Source: Holophagales bacterium (GTDB taxonomy: Bacteria; Acidobacteriota; Thermoanaerobaculia; Multivoradales; Multivoraceae). Taken from it: DNA of 52,782 bases. Positions within the stretch are counted from its first letter, which is position 1. Each line of letters starts with the position of its first letter. The stretch is taken from assembly GCA_009837085.1 (NCBI GenBank), contig VXUF01000055.1, positions 1 to 52,782 of the forward strand. Reading direction: 5' to 3'. Positions 1-7,267 of this stretch are shown piece by piece. Under the pieces are notes generated by a model. It did no database searches. It had not been told where the DNA came from and saw only the letters and a program-made list of their open reading frames with translations. Made by a program: the position numbers and the translations under genes.

Positions 1-626
1 GCCCCGAGATCCCCCGCGTCCGGCGTCGAGATCCCGAACGACACGAGCTCCCCACCGACCGGCGTCGTCGCAGCCGGGTGCGGAGACTCCCTCCAATCGA
101 TGAAGAAGGGCATCCCGTAACCGCCCCCCTGCGGGAACAGCAGATCCCAAACCAACAACCCGCCGTCGGCGGTGCGTCGCCGCGTCTCCGCCGGGCCAAC
201 CGAAGAGATCCCGGCCTCCTCCAGCAACCCCTTCGTGACAACGAGATCACCCTGCGCCGCCCAGGTCACGAGCCCCCCGCCGCTCATCGCGGCCATGCCC
301 GTGACCATCTGGCTCTCGACCGCTTGCGCCGGATCCGGCGCGATGATCTCGAGGTACGTGTCGCCCAGGCTCAACAGCGCGTTACGGGTTCCAAGCCCCT
401 CGTGGGAGCCACCGAACACCGGTGGCACGCCAAAGGCGTCCTCAGCCCAGGCCATCCCGTCGTCAAGATCGGCAACCGCGTACATGAAGTGATCGATCTT
501 CATTGCTAGCTCTCCGGCCGGTTTCGGATTCGGTTCGTTTACGGACGCACCCGTGACCTCGTCACTGTCCCCGGCGCAACCCCAGCCGAGCAGGAACAAA
601 ACGGCGACGGCGGTCGTCCTTGTCAT
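1..626 (-). CDS. VOC/glyoxalase-like lipoprotein, 3' end cut by window edge
   Basis: Reading the minus strand from ATG 624-626 gives an open frame to the left edge. It begins MTRTTAVAVLFLLGWGCAG, a lipoprotein signal with the acceptor Cys at residue 17, followed by a low-complexity linker and then a VOC-type domain (MKIDHFMYAVADLDDGMAWA from about residue 42). The fold pattern (HFMYAV strand, GTRNALLSLGDTYLEIIAP strand) matches the glyoxalase-like family in which a small metal-site barrel binds diverse substrates. An internal ATG at 501-503 with a GGAGAG ribosome site could give a shorter cytoplasmic form. The upstream start is preferred because the signal peptide is in frame. The substrate is unknown. 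The gene is divergent from the small secreted protein, with 43 bp between start codons. Confidence 0.72.
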   Translation of the reverse strand, partial: MTRTTAVAVLFLLGWGCAGDSDEVTGASVNEPNPKPAGELAMKIDHFMYAVADLDDGMAWAEDAFGVPPVFGGSHEGLGTRNALLSLGDTYLEIIAPDPAQAVESQMVTGMAAMSGGGLVTWAAQGDLVVTKGLLEEAGISSVGPAETRRRTADGGLLVWDLLFPQGGGYGMPFFIDWRESPHPAATTPVGGELVSFGISTPDAGDLG

Positions 627-669
627 CAAAGCAGTGTACGAGCATTCTGAACTCAACTGAGGAGCCCCC

Positions 670-1044
670 ATGAGACAGTCCATCCTGATCGCCGTAGCCG
701 TCACCCTGGCGCTCACGCCCGCCGCGCTTGCCGCCGACAACGCCCCCGTTCTCGGCAAGTGGGAGTCGACGACCGAAACGCCCCAGCGCACCTTCCAGGT
801 CGTGTTCGAGTTCACCGAGGTCGACGGAGACCTCAAGGGAACCTGGCGCAACCCGCGAGGGCCGAACGGTGAGCTGATGAACCTCTCCTGGGACGGCGAG
901 ACTTTCAGTTTCGAACGGGATATCGAGGCCGGAGGCCAGGTCTTCCGGCTCTCCTACGAGGCGACGGTCGACGGCGACACGATGAGCGGCAAGGTGACCA
1001 CCCCCCGCGGCGAGCGCGCCTTCACGGCGACCCGCAGCTCGTAG
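670..1044 (+). CDS. small secreted beta-rich protein of unknown function
   Basis: The 124-residue product starts with a clean Sec signal (MRQSILIAVAVTLALTPAALAA, cleavage after AxA near residue 21). The mature part alternates short strands (GKWES, FQVVFEFTE, LKGTWRNP, GETFSFERD, FRLSYEATV, MSGKVTT), which suggests a small beta-barrel of lipocalin-like or similar type. Proteins of this kind often follow the pattern 'GKW...G...G.w' but I cannot assign a family. A GAGGAG ribosome site lies just before the ATG. No catalytic motif is visible. The gene stands alone between the divergent VOC lipoprotein and a convergent esterase, with a hairpin repeat after its stop. Confidence 0.7.
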   Translation: MRQSILIAVAVTLALTPAALAADNAPVLGKWESTTETPQRTFQVVFEFTEVDGDLKGTWRNPRGPNGELMNLSWDGETFSFERDIEAGGQVFRLSYEATVDGDTMSGKVTTPRGERAFTATRSS

Positions 1045-1050
1045 ACGTCA

Positions 1051-1080
1051 CACACTGGGTGCGCCGGCGTCCCCGCCGGC
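1051..1080 (+). repeat. dispersed hairpin repeat, copy 1 (module A only)
   Basis: CACACTGGGT followed by the GCCGGCG-tccc-CGCCGGC hairpin (7-bp stem, 4-nt loop). It lies in the 36 bp between two convergent genes and directly abuts the minus-strand TAA stop at 1081-1083. It is the shortest complete copy of the family found nine times in the window. It could double as a bidirectional terminator stem, but there is no U-tract. Confidence 0.85.
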
Positions 1081-2157
1081 TTACTCCAGGTGCTTCTTGA
1101 AGAACGCGCTGACCTCCTGGAACACGTCCTGCGACTCCGGCGACGCCGGGAAGATCAGATAGTCGGCGTGCGCGACACCCTCGTAGACGTGTAGGTCGGC
1201 GACCACGCCGGCCGCGCGCAACTTGCGGTGGGTCCGCGCCGTGTCGCTCAGGAACATGTCGCGCGTGCCGGTGATCAGGTACGTCGGCGGGAATCCATCG
1301 AAGTCGCCGTAGACGGGTGACATCAGCGGGTCCTTCAAGTCGTGGCCATCGGCGTACAGCCGCGCCGCCGCGCCCAGAAACCCGTCGTAGGTGACCAGGA
1401 TGCGGTCCAGCCCTTCGTTCGTGAACAGACTGTCGCTGGTCTTCGTCAGGTCGGCCCAGGGCGTTCCCGCGTAGATGGCTCCGGGCACATCGAGACCCAG
1501 GGCGATGAACCGGTGCACCGCGGCCAGGGACAGGCCGCCGCCCGCGGACGTACCGCCGATGGCGATCGACTTCGCGGACCGGCTCTCCAGCAGGTGCTTG
1601 TAGACCGAGACCACGTCCTCGACCGCGGCCGGGAACGGGTGCTCCGGCGGCATGCGGTAGTCGACGGATAGGGCCGGGATACCCGCGCTGGCCGCGACGA
1701 TGGCCGCCTCGGTGACGGAGGCGTCGCCGCCGTTCAGGACGTAGCCGCCGCCGTGGACGTGCAGGAACAGGTGGTCCTCGTGCCGGGGATGGACTTTTTC
1801 GGGCACCACCCGGTAGACCGTCACGCCTTCGACCTCGGCTTTCTCGATCGAGACGCCGAATCCGCTCGCGATCTGGTCGAGGTTGGCGTTGGCCGTCGCC
1901 TTCTGCATCACAAGCCACTGTTCGTTGCTCTGCGGCGTCTGCTGCTTCGACGCGGCGACGCTGGGAGCGGGCGTCGCGGCGAGGGCGGATCGGAGGACGT
2001 CGCTCGCACCGGCGGGCGCCGGCACGACCCGCTCGCCGATCGTCCAGGAGCCGGACTCCTGGGCTGTTGCGGCCGGCGTACCGGCAACGGTGAACACGAG
2101 GGCCAGGCTCGAAGCCAGTGCGACGGCCGGCAGGGCTTGGGGGATCGATCTCTTCAC
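1081..2157 (-). CDS. secreted alpha/beta hydrolase, HSL/GDXG esterase type
   Basis: The 358-residue product is probably a periplasmic or secreted short-chain carboxylesterase. The start GTG (2155-2157) follows an AAGGAGAG ribosome site and opens a Sec signal (MKRSIPQALPAVALASSLAL...ATAQ). The longer reading frame upstream only runs through a repeat element and is rejected. Family marks are the oxyanion motif HGGGYVLNGG near residue 135, the nucleophile elbow GGTSAGGGLSLA near 200, the acid in GTRDMFLSD near 297, and the His in GVAHADY near 329. These are typical of the hormone-sensitive-lipase-like family. It is divergent from the tannase-like gene, with a repeat copy between them. The substrate is unknown. 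Confidence 0.85.
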   Translation of the reverse strand: MKRSIPQALPAVALASSLALVFTVAGTPAATAQESGSWTIGERVVPAPAGASDVLRSALAATPAPSVAASKQQTPQSNEQWLVMQKATANANLDQIASGFGVSIEKAEVEGVTVYRVVPEKVHPRHEDHLFLHVHGGGYVLNGGDASVTEAAIVAASAGIPALSVDYRMPPEHPFPAAVEDVVSVYKHLLESRSAKSIAIGGTSAGGGLSLAAVHRFIALGLDVPGAIYAGTPWADLTKTSDSLFTNEGLDRILVTYDGFLGAAARLYADGHDLKDPLMSPVYGDFDGFPPTYLITGTRDMFLSDTARTHRKLRAAGVVADLHVYEGVAHADYLIFPASPESQDVFQEVSAFFKKHLE

Positions 2158-2220
2158 TGGGACTCTCCTTGAGTGCGACGGGAATGCAGTGTGTCGCGGA
2201 CGATACCCTCTGCGTCGATC

Positions 2221-2280
2221 CACACTGGGTGCGCCGGCGTCCCCGCCGGCTTCTGAGAAGGACGCGCCGCGAAGCGGCGG
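2221..2280 (+). repeat. dispersed hairpin repeat, copy 2 (modules A and C)
   Basis: Module A (CACACTGGGTGCGCCGGC plus its hairpin) is followed by a short linker and module C (CGCCGC-GAA-GCGGCG, 6-bp stem with GAA loop). The copy occupies most of the divergent gap between the esterase and the tannase-like gene. The promoters of both genes must therefore lie in, or next to, the repeat. Confidence 0.85.
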
Positions 2281-2312
2281 CCATACTGTGCCACCAGTTC
2301 TCCGACCGACCG

Positions 2313-3845
2313 GTGAAGTACTCCCTGACAACAGGCGCCTGTGTAGTAGCGCTCTCCGTCCCAGCCGCGGCGCAATGGCCGCCGCCGCCCCTCTACGACT
2401 CCGCCGAGCCCGCCCGCACCTGCGAGAGCCTCGCCGAGATCCAACTCGCCGACGCCACCGTCGACTCAGCCGTGCTCGAAACCGCCGGCCCCGGTCCCCC
2501 CTTCTGCCGCGTAACCGCCGTCGCCACTCACCCGCCAGCCAACGACCGCATCACGATCTGGGTGGCCCTACCTACCGAGACCTGGAACGGCCGTTTCCTC
2601 GGCACCGGCGGCGGCGGATTCTCCGGCGGCAGTCCGCGCACGCTCCCGGCCGCCGTCCGGGAAGGCTTCGCGGCGGCCGCCACCGACACCGGCCACGAAC
2701 AGAACAGCGGCAGCTTCGCGCTCGGCCCGGACGGCTTCCTCGAGTGGATGCTGATCCGCGACAACGCCTACCTCGGCATCCACGCGATGACCCGGGTCGG
2801 CAAGGAACTCGTCGCGGCCTTCTACGGCCGGCCGCCGAGGTACTCCTACTTCCGCGGCTGTTCGACCGGCGGTCGCCAGGGGCTGATGGAGGTCCAGCGA
2901 TACCCCGCTGACTACGACGGCGTGCTCTCCGGCGCGCCGGCCATCAACTGGGACCGGCTGCACCTCGCCCAGATGTGGGGTCAGCTCGTCATGCTGGAAG
3001 CCGGCCACTTCGTGCGCCCCTGCGCGTTCCGGCTCGTCCAGGCGAAGGCCATCGAAGCCTGTGACCTGCAGGACGGCCTGGCCGACGGCGTGATCCCGGA
3101 GCCCCGCCAGTGCCCGTTCGATCCAGGCGAACTCCTCGGCGCCGAGGCCGAAGGCTGCGGACCGATCACCGAGGCCGACATCGCCGTCATCCGGAAGATC
3201 CTCGAGGGCCCCAGGCGACGTGACGGCTCCTTCCTCTGGTACGGCCTTACGCCCGGGACCGACTTCCTGGCTCTAAACGGGACGACCGGCGATCCCCTCG
3301 GCGGAGCGCCGATGCGGATCACCCTCGACTGGTTCCGCTACTTCCTCGCCCGCGACCCGGACTTCGACTGGACCGAACTGAACCACGCTGCCTTCGAGCA
3401 CTACTGGGACCAGTCGGTCGAGGAGTTCGGGCGCGTGTTCGGCACCGACCGCACCGATCTGTCCGGTTTCCGCGACCGCGGCGGCAAGGCAATCGTCTGG
3501 CACGGCTGGTCGGATCCGTTGATCTACGCACAGGGCACGGTCGACTGGTTCGAAGGCGTCGAAGACCGCATGGGCGACACCGGCGACTTCCTGCGCCTGT
3601 TCATGGTGCCGGGCGCCAGGCACTGCCGCGACATGCCGGGCATCACCCCCGAGAATCCCTTTGCCGCGGTCGTCCGCTGGGTGGAGGAGGGCGTTCCACC
3701 CGACACGCTGGGTGCCGCGCGTCGGAACGGCGACGGCCAGCTTCTGGAATCGCGGCCCATCTGTCGCTATCCGAAAGCCGCGGTCTACTCCGGCAGCGGC
3801 GACCTGAAGGACGCGGCGAGCTTCGAGTGCAGGGAGTTACGCTGA
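2313..3845 (+). CDS. tannase/feruloyl esterase family protein, secreted
   Basis: The 510-residue enzyme is predicted to cleave ester-linked aromatic acids such as feruloyl or galloyl esters outside the cytoplasm. I place the start at GTG 2313, which opens a Sec signal (MKYSLTTGACVVALSVPAAAQ). The longer frame from 2118 passes through the repeat and lacks a signal. Family marks are the nucleophile motif GCSTGGRQG at about residue 183, the acid in WHGWSDPLI at about 400, and the His in ARHCRD at about 436; Cys pairs are scattered as in secreted tannases. It is followed 29 nt downstream by a CMD-family gene, suggesting a shared aromatic or lactone catabolic role. The exact ester substrate cannot be read from sequence. 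Confidence 0.88.
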   Translation: MKYSLTTGACVVALSVPAAAQWPPPPLYDSAEPARTCESLAEIQLADATVDSAVLETAGPGPPFCRVTAVATHPPANDRITIWVALPTETWNGRFLGTGGGGFSGGSPRTLPAAVREGFAAAATDTGHEQNSGSFALGPDGFLEWMLIRDNAYLGIHAMTRVGKELVAAFYGRPPRYSYFRGCSTGGRQGLMEVQRYPADYDGVLSGAPAINWDRLHLAQMWGQLVMLEAGHFVRPCAFRLVQAKAIEACDLQDGLADGVIPEPRQCPFDPGELLGAEAEGCGPITEADIAVIRKILEGPRRRDGSFLWYGLTPGTDFLALNGTTGDPLGGAPMRITLDWFRYFLARDPDFDWTELNHAAFEHYWDQSVEEFGRVFGTDRTDLSGFRDRGGKAIVWHGWSDPLIYAQGTVDWFEGVEDRMGDTGDFLRLFMVPGARHCRDMPGITPENPFAAVVRWVEEGVPPDTLGAARRNGDGQLLESRPICRYPKAAVYSGSGDLKDAASFECRELR

Positions 3846-3874
3846 CCGATCCCGACCGGCAAGAAAGGACCCCG

Positions 3875-4414
3875 ATGGCTCGACTCCCTTACCTCGACGT
3901 AGACGATCTCGCTCCCGAGGACCAGAGACTTCTCGATCCGCCGCTCAACATCTTCAGGGTCCTCGCTTACTGCCCTGAGGGCGCCCGTGCGTTCGGCCGT
4001 CTGGGCCTCTGGATTCGCTTCAAGACAAAGCTCGATCCGCGCCTGCGCCAGATGGCGATCCTCCGTGTCGGCGCCGTCACCCAGACCGACTACGAGTACA
4101 GCCACCACATCGAACTGGGCCGGCAGTTCGGCCTGTCCGACGGCGACATCCGGTCCGTCGTCGCGGGGCCGGAGGACGAATCGCTGACGGAAGTCGAACG
4201 GCTCGTCCTCACGGCGGCCGACGAGATGACGAACGGTGTCGGCATCGGCGCCGAGACCTTCAAGGCGTTGCAGGGTCACCTCGACGAGGGAATGATGGTC
4301 GAGTTGACGATGACCCTCTCGTACTACAACGGCGTCGTTCGGATACTGAACTCGTTGGACATCGATGTCGAGCCCGACTACCAGCGCTACCTGGAGGAGT
4401 TCCCGCTGCAGTAG
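3875..4414 (+). CDS. carboxymuconolactone decarboxylase (CMD)-family protein, copy 1
   Basis: The 179-residue cytoplasmic protein belongs to the CMD/AhpD-like helical family. The start ATG 3875 follows AAGAAAGGA; the longer frame from 3827 overlaps the tannase and is rejected. The core LRQMAILRVGAVTQTDYEYSHHIELG (residues about 65-90) has the family signature, but at the usual redox CxxC position it carries E-Y-S-H-H. It is therefore not an AhpD-type peroxidase, and is closer to decarboxylase or other CMD enzymes. A same-length paralog (5361-5900) lies beyond the SDR and shares most of its sequence, including an identical MARLPYLDVDDLAPED start. The reaction is unknown. Confidence 0.85.
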   Translation: MARLPYLDVDDLAPEDQRLLDPPLNIFRVLAYCPEGARAFGRLGLWIRFKTKLDPRLRQMAILRVGAVTQTDYEYSHHIELGRQFGLSDGDIRSVVAGPEDESLTEVERLVLTAADEMTNGVGIGAETFKALQGHLDEGMMVELTMTLSYYNGVVRILNSLDIDVEPDYQRYLEEFPLQ

Positions 4415-4420
4415 CGGCAG

Positions 4421-4477
4421 ACTGGGTCCGCCGGCGTCCTCGCCGGCTTCTGGGGAGGACGCGCCGCGAAGCGGCGA
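4421..4477 (+). repeat. dispersed hairpin repeat, copy 3 (modules A and C, diverged)
   Basis: ACTGGGTCCGCCGGC with the loop changed from tccc to tcct and the CGCCGGC stem kept, then module C (CGCCGC-GAA-GCGGCG). It starts a few bases after the TAG stop of the upstream CMD gene and ends about 20 bp before the SDR start. The base changes fall outside the paired stem. Confidence 0.82.
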
Positions 4478-4497
4478 CGATAGGAGGTACCGGATCG

Positions 4498-5313
4498 ATG
4501 AACAAACGTCTGGAGCAGAACCCCTCGGCCGGCGATCGAATCGACTTCAGCGGCCGGACCGCCGTCGTCACCGGAGGCGGAGCGAGAGGCGACGGGATCG
4601 GCAACGGCCGCGCCGCTGCGATCCTCCTCGCGCGCGCCGGTGCCGAGGTCATCGTCGGGGACCTCAACGAGGAGGCGGGTCGCGGCACCGTCTAATATCT
4701 CCACGGCGCGGGCGGCGCCGCCCGGCTCTTCGTCGGCGACGTGACGAGCGACGAGGACTGCGCAGCCCTGGCGGCCTTCGCGCGGGAAAGCTCCGCGCCG
4801 CCCACCGTGCTGATCAACAACGTCGGCATCGGTGCGCCCGGCACGGTCCTCGACACCGAGCCGGAGCTCTGGGACCGTGTGATGAAGGTCAACGTCCGGT
4901 CGATGGTCCAGGCTTCCCGCGCCCTGATCCCGTCGATGCAGGAGGCCGGCGGCGGCTCGATCGTCAACATCAGCTCGATCTCCGCGATCCGTCCCAAGGG
5001 CCTCACCCCCTACTCGGCGTCGAAGGGCGCGGTCATCTCGTTGACCCGGGCGATGGCCGTCGACCACGCCGGCGCCGGGATCCGGGTGAACGCCGTGTTA
5101 CCGGGACCGGTCTGGACCCCGATGGTCCAACGCCCGACGATGACGCCCGAGATCCGCGAACGGCGCAAGAACGCCTCGGCGCTGCGGATCGAGGGAACCG
5201 GCTGGGACGTCGGCCGCGCGGTCGTGTTCCTGGCTTCCGAACACGCGCGCTACATCACGGGTCAGGCGCTGGTCGTCGACGGCGGCGTGACGGTACTCTC
5301 TCCCGTCCGCTGA
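4498..5313 (+). pseudogene. SDR-family oxidoreductase interrupted by one in-frame TAA
   Basis: A short-chain dehydrogenase gene of 272 codons, preceded by a strong AGGAGG. Codon 66 (4693-4695) is TAA, with the same frame continuing to TGA at 5313. Before the stop is the Rossmann nucleotide loop TGGGARGDGIG and the acidic turn VIVGDLNEE. After it come NNVGIG, the catalytic Ser in VNISSIS, YSASKG (Tyr/Lys), and the C-terminal ITGQALVVDGG. Codon use and family motifs are intact on both sides, so a single substitution explains the break. It could be a young pseudogene, a strain polymorphism or a sequencing/assembly error. Stop-codon recoding is unlikely, since TAA ends the next gene. The intact enzyme would be an NAD(P)-dependent alcohol/ketone oxidoreductase. 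Confidence 0.82.
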
Positions 5314-5360
5314 CTGGCGCCGCCGGCGCTGACGATGCCGACCCGCAAGAGAGGATCGCG

Positions 5361-5900
5361 ATGGCTCGACTCCCCTACCTCGACGTGGACGATCTCGCAC
5401 CCGAAGACCGGGAGCTGCTCGACCGGCCGATCAACCTGGCGCGGATGCTCGCGCACAGTCCCGCGGGGACGCGTGCCTTCCGCCACACGGGCGCCTGGAT
5501 CCGCCACAAGTCACGCTTCGATACTCGGCTGCGCGAGATGGCCATCCTGCGCATCGGCGTCATCACGCGCACCGACTACGAGTACAGCCACCACATCGAA
5601 CTCGGCCGCCAGTTCGGCATGTCCGACGACGACATCCGCGCCGTCATCGCGGGGCCGGAAGCCGGGGAACTCCCGGAGCTCGAACGGCTCGTCCTCACCG
5701 CCGCCGACGAAGCGACCGAGGGCCTCAGCATCAGCACCGGGACCTTCGAGGCCCTAAGGCGGCACCTGGACGAGGAACTCCTCGTCGAACTAACGATCAT
5801 CGTCTCCTACTACAACGCCGTCGTGCGAATGCTCCGATCCCTGGGGATCGACGTCGAGCCCGGCTACGAGCGGTACCTGGAGGAGTTCCCGCTTCCGTAA
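5361..5900 (+). CDS. carboxymuconolactone decarboxylase (CMD)-family protein, copy 2
   Basis: A 179-residue paralog of 3875-4414, with the same length, the same MARLPYLDVDDLAPED opening and the same EFPLP/EFPLQ end. The start ATG 5361 follows GAGAGGATCGCG. The core REMAILRIGVITRTDYEYSHHIELG again lacks the AhpD CxxC. The pair appears to be a tandem duplication with the SDR gene between the copies. Both are probably cytoplasmic oligomeric enzymes acting on ring-derived intermediates; this is inferred from the family and from the esterase, tannase and dioxygenase neighbours. Confidence 0.85.
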   Translation: MARLPYLDVDDLAPEDRELLDRPINLARMLAHSPAGTRAFRHTGAWIRHKSRFDTRLREMAILRIGVITRTDYEYSHHIELGRQFGMSDDDIRAVIAGPEAGELPELERLVLTAADEATEGLSISTGTFEALRRHLDEELLVELTIIVSYYNAVVRMLRSLGIDVEPGYERYLEEFPLP

Positions 5901-5912
5901 CCGCTGCCCTTC

Positions 5913-5984
5913 CACACTGGGTGCGCCGGCGTCCCCGCCGGCTGCCGCCGAAGGCGGCCGGAAAGCCGCGCCGCGAAGCGGCGA
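5913..5984 (+). repeat. dispersed hairpin repeat, copy 4 (modules A, B and C)
   Basis: The fullest forward copy: CACACTGGGT, hairpin A (GCCGGCG-tccc-CGCCGGC), hairpin B (GCCGCC-GAA-GGCGGC), a GGAAAG linker, then hairpin C (CGCCGC-GAA-GCGGCG). It begins 12 nt after the TAA of the second CMD gene. It may act as a transcript end before the next operon, but has no poly-T run. Confidence 0.87.
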
Positions 5985-6009
5985 TGCTAAGTCCTCCCAT
6001 CTGAGAGGC

Positions 6010-6064
6010 TTGACAGCGAGTCAACCGCCCCGACATGCTTGATCACAGTTCCAAGGTAAGCATG
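6010..6064 (+). promoter_or_regulatory. candidate promoter/operator with two dyads before the ABC/TonB operon
   Basis: TTGAC (6010-6014) and GTCAA (6020-6024) form a perfect inverted repeat with a 5-nt spacer, and the first arm reads as a -35 hexamer TTGACA. CATGCTT (6034-6040) and AAGCATG (6058-6064) form a second perfect 7-bp inverted repeat that overlaps a weak -10 position (CATGCT, 18-nt spacing) and the GTG start at 6064. The arrangement suits a repressor or metal sensor site. This is pattern evidence only. Confidence 0.35.
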
Positions 6065-6369
6065 TGAACCGATCAACGACCATTCCGATCGAGGCTGGCC
6101 GGCGCCAGTGGACCTCCGTCCTTCTGGTGTGCCTCGTACTGCTCGGCTCGCTCCTGGCGGTCGGGCACGGACACGATGAGCTCGAGGTCAGTGAACACGA
6201 CTGCGTCGTCTGTCACCTCCAGCAGACGGAGTGCTTTCAGGAACTCGATGCTCCGACGCTCGTCCTTGACGACCTCGGGGCATCCTGCGGTGCCGCAGGG
6301 CCCGACAGTCCGGTCGTTGATCGGCCTTACCTGCCTGCGCCGCCACGCGGTCCGCCGGCACGCGCCTAG
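6064..6369 (+). CDS. small exported His/Cys protein, DUF2946-like
   Basis: The 101-residue product starts at GTG 6064 with AAGG upstream. It has one N-terminal hydrophobic segment (VLLVCLVLLGSLLAVG, residues about 18-33), followed by GHGHDELEVSEHDCVVCH. A His-rich run with a CxxC-His motif just after a membrane segment resembles small DUF2946-like proteins that occur near metal-transport genes. The tail is Pro/Gly-rich and looks unstructured. It leads a likely operon with an ABC exporter and a TonB receptor, so a metal-binding or metal-sensing role is possible, but this rests on inference. Confidence 0.6.
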   Translation: MNRSTTIPIEAGRRQWTSVLLVCLVLLGSLLAVGHGHDELEVSEHDCVVCHLQQTECFQELDAPTLVLDDLGASCGAAGPDSPVVDRPYLPAPPRGPPARA

Positions 6370-6547
6370 GCCGCCTCTCGATCCAGCGAGCCAGTCTCAC
6401 AACACGCTCGCGCGATTCGTCGCACGACTGCCGAGCGCCTGCCGTTCGTAGCGCTTTGCTGCGCGCCTGAGCCTCTTCGCTGGCACGCGGAGGTCGGGAG
6501 TGACCCGGTCTCCGAGCGAGGCCGCGAAGAAACTGAAGGGATTTTCC

Positions 6548-7267
6548 ATGCTCGAAGCAAGAGAACTGTCGAAGTCGTTCAACGGCGTCGTCGCACTCGA
6601 CGGCCTGAATGTCGAGGTCCAGGAGGGCGAGATCCTCTGTTTCCTCGGCGCAAACGGCGCTGGGAAGACAACCGCCATCAACCTCTTTCTGGGCTTCCTC
6701 GAGCCAACGAGGGGCGAGGCGCTGGTCAAGGGGAAGAGCGTCCGCTCCGATCCGGTCTCCGCTCGTGAACACGTTGCCTACATCCCGGAGAGAGTGGCGC
6801 TCTACCCCGACCTCTCCGGTTACGAGAACCTGAGGTTCTTCGCCGAGCTCGCCGGGAAGCGTCTGGGAGAGAGCGAACTCCTGGAGTGCCTGGACACCGC
6901 GGGGCTGCCGCGTGATGCCAACCACAAGCTTGCTTCAACCTACTCCAAGGGCATGCAGCAGAAGGTCGGGATTGCCTGTGCACTCGCGAAGAGCGCGGAG
7001 ATCCTGCTCCTCGACGAGCCCCTGGCCGGGCTGGACCCCAAGGCGGCCAACGAGTTCTGCTCTCTGCTCAGGGAGATGCGGCACCAGGGCGTTGCCGGCT
7101 TGATGGCTACGCATGACCTGTTCCGGGCTCGTGAAGTCGCGAGCCGGATCGGAATCCTGAGGGATGGGCAACTGGTCGACGTGATTGCCGCAGCGGACGT
7201 GACGGCGGCTCAACTCGAGACGCTCTATCTCGAACACATGCACGAAGGCAGGGAGGACGCGGCATGA
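6548..7267 (+). CDS. ABC transporter ATP-binding protein
   Basis: The 239-residue ATPase subunit powers the two membrane proteins encoded next. Start ATG 6548 (GAAGGGA upstream) fits the family; the 16-codon longer frame does not. Walker A is GANGAGKTT (residues 34-42), the signature is the variant YSKGMQQK in place of LSGGQ, Walker B is ILLLDEPLAGLDP, and the H-loop is MATHD. The domain order is that of CcmA/NatA-type ABC-2 exporters. Its last codon overlaps the permease start by ATGA, so translation is probably coupled. The 178 bp before it (6370-6547) show no gene. Confidence 0.92.
   Translation: MLEARELSKSFNGVVALDGLNVEVQEGEILCFLGANGAGKTTAINLFLGFLEPTRGEALVKGKSVRSDPVSAREHVAYIPERVALYPDLSGYENLRFFAELAGKRLGESELLECLDTAGLPRDANHKLASTYSKGMQQKVGIACALAKSAEILLLDEPLAGLDPKAANEFCSLLREMRHQGVAGLMATHDLFRAREVASRIGILRDGQLVDVIAAADVTAAQLETLYLEHMHEGREDAA

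Noticed and set aside
4693-4695. Recoding of TAA as a sense codon
   Set aside because: TAA is the normal stop of the second CMD gene, the esterase at 1081 and ChpS, so genome-wide reassignment does not fit.
4365-5360. Long plus-strand frame joining the SDR region to the second CMD gene
   Set aside because: Only the CMD part (5361-5900) is protein-like. The rest is a shadow of the SDR frame, so it is not a fusion protein.
1051-5984. CRISPR array or tandem repeat made of the hairpin copies
   Set aside because: Copies are spread kilobases apart, in both orientations, with genes between them and no spacers.
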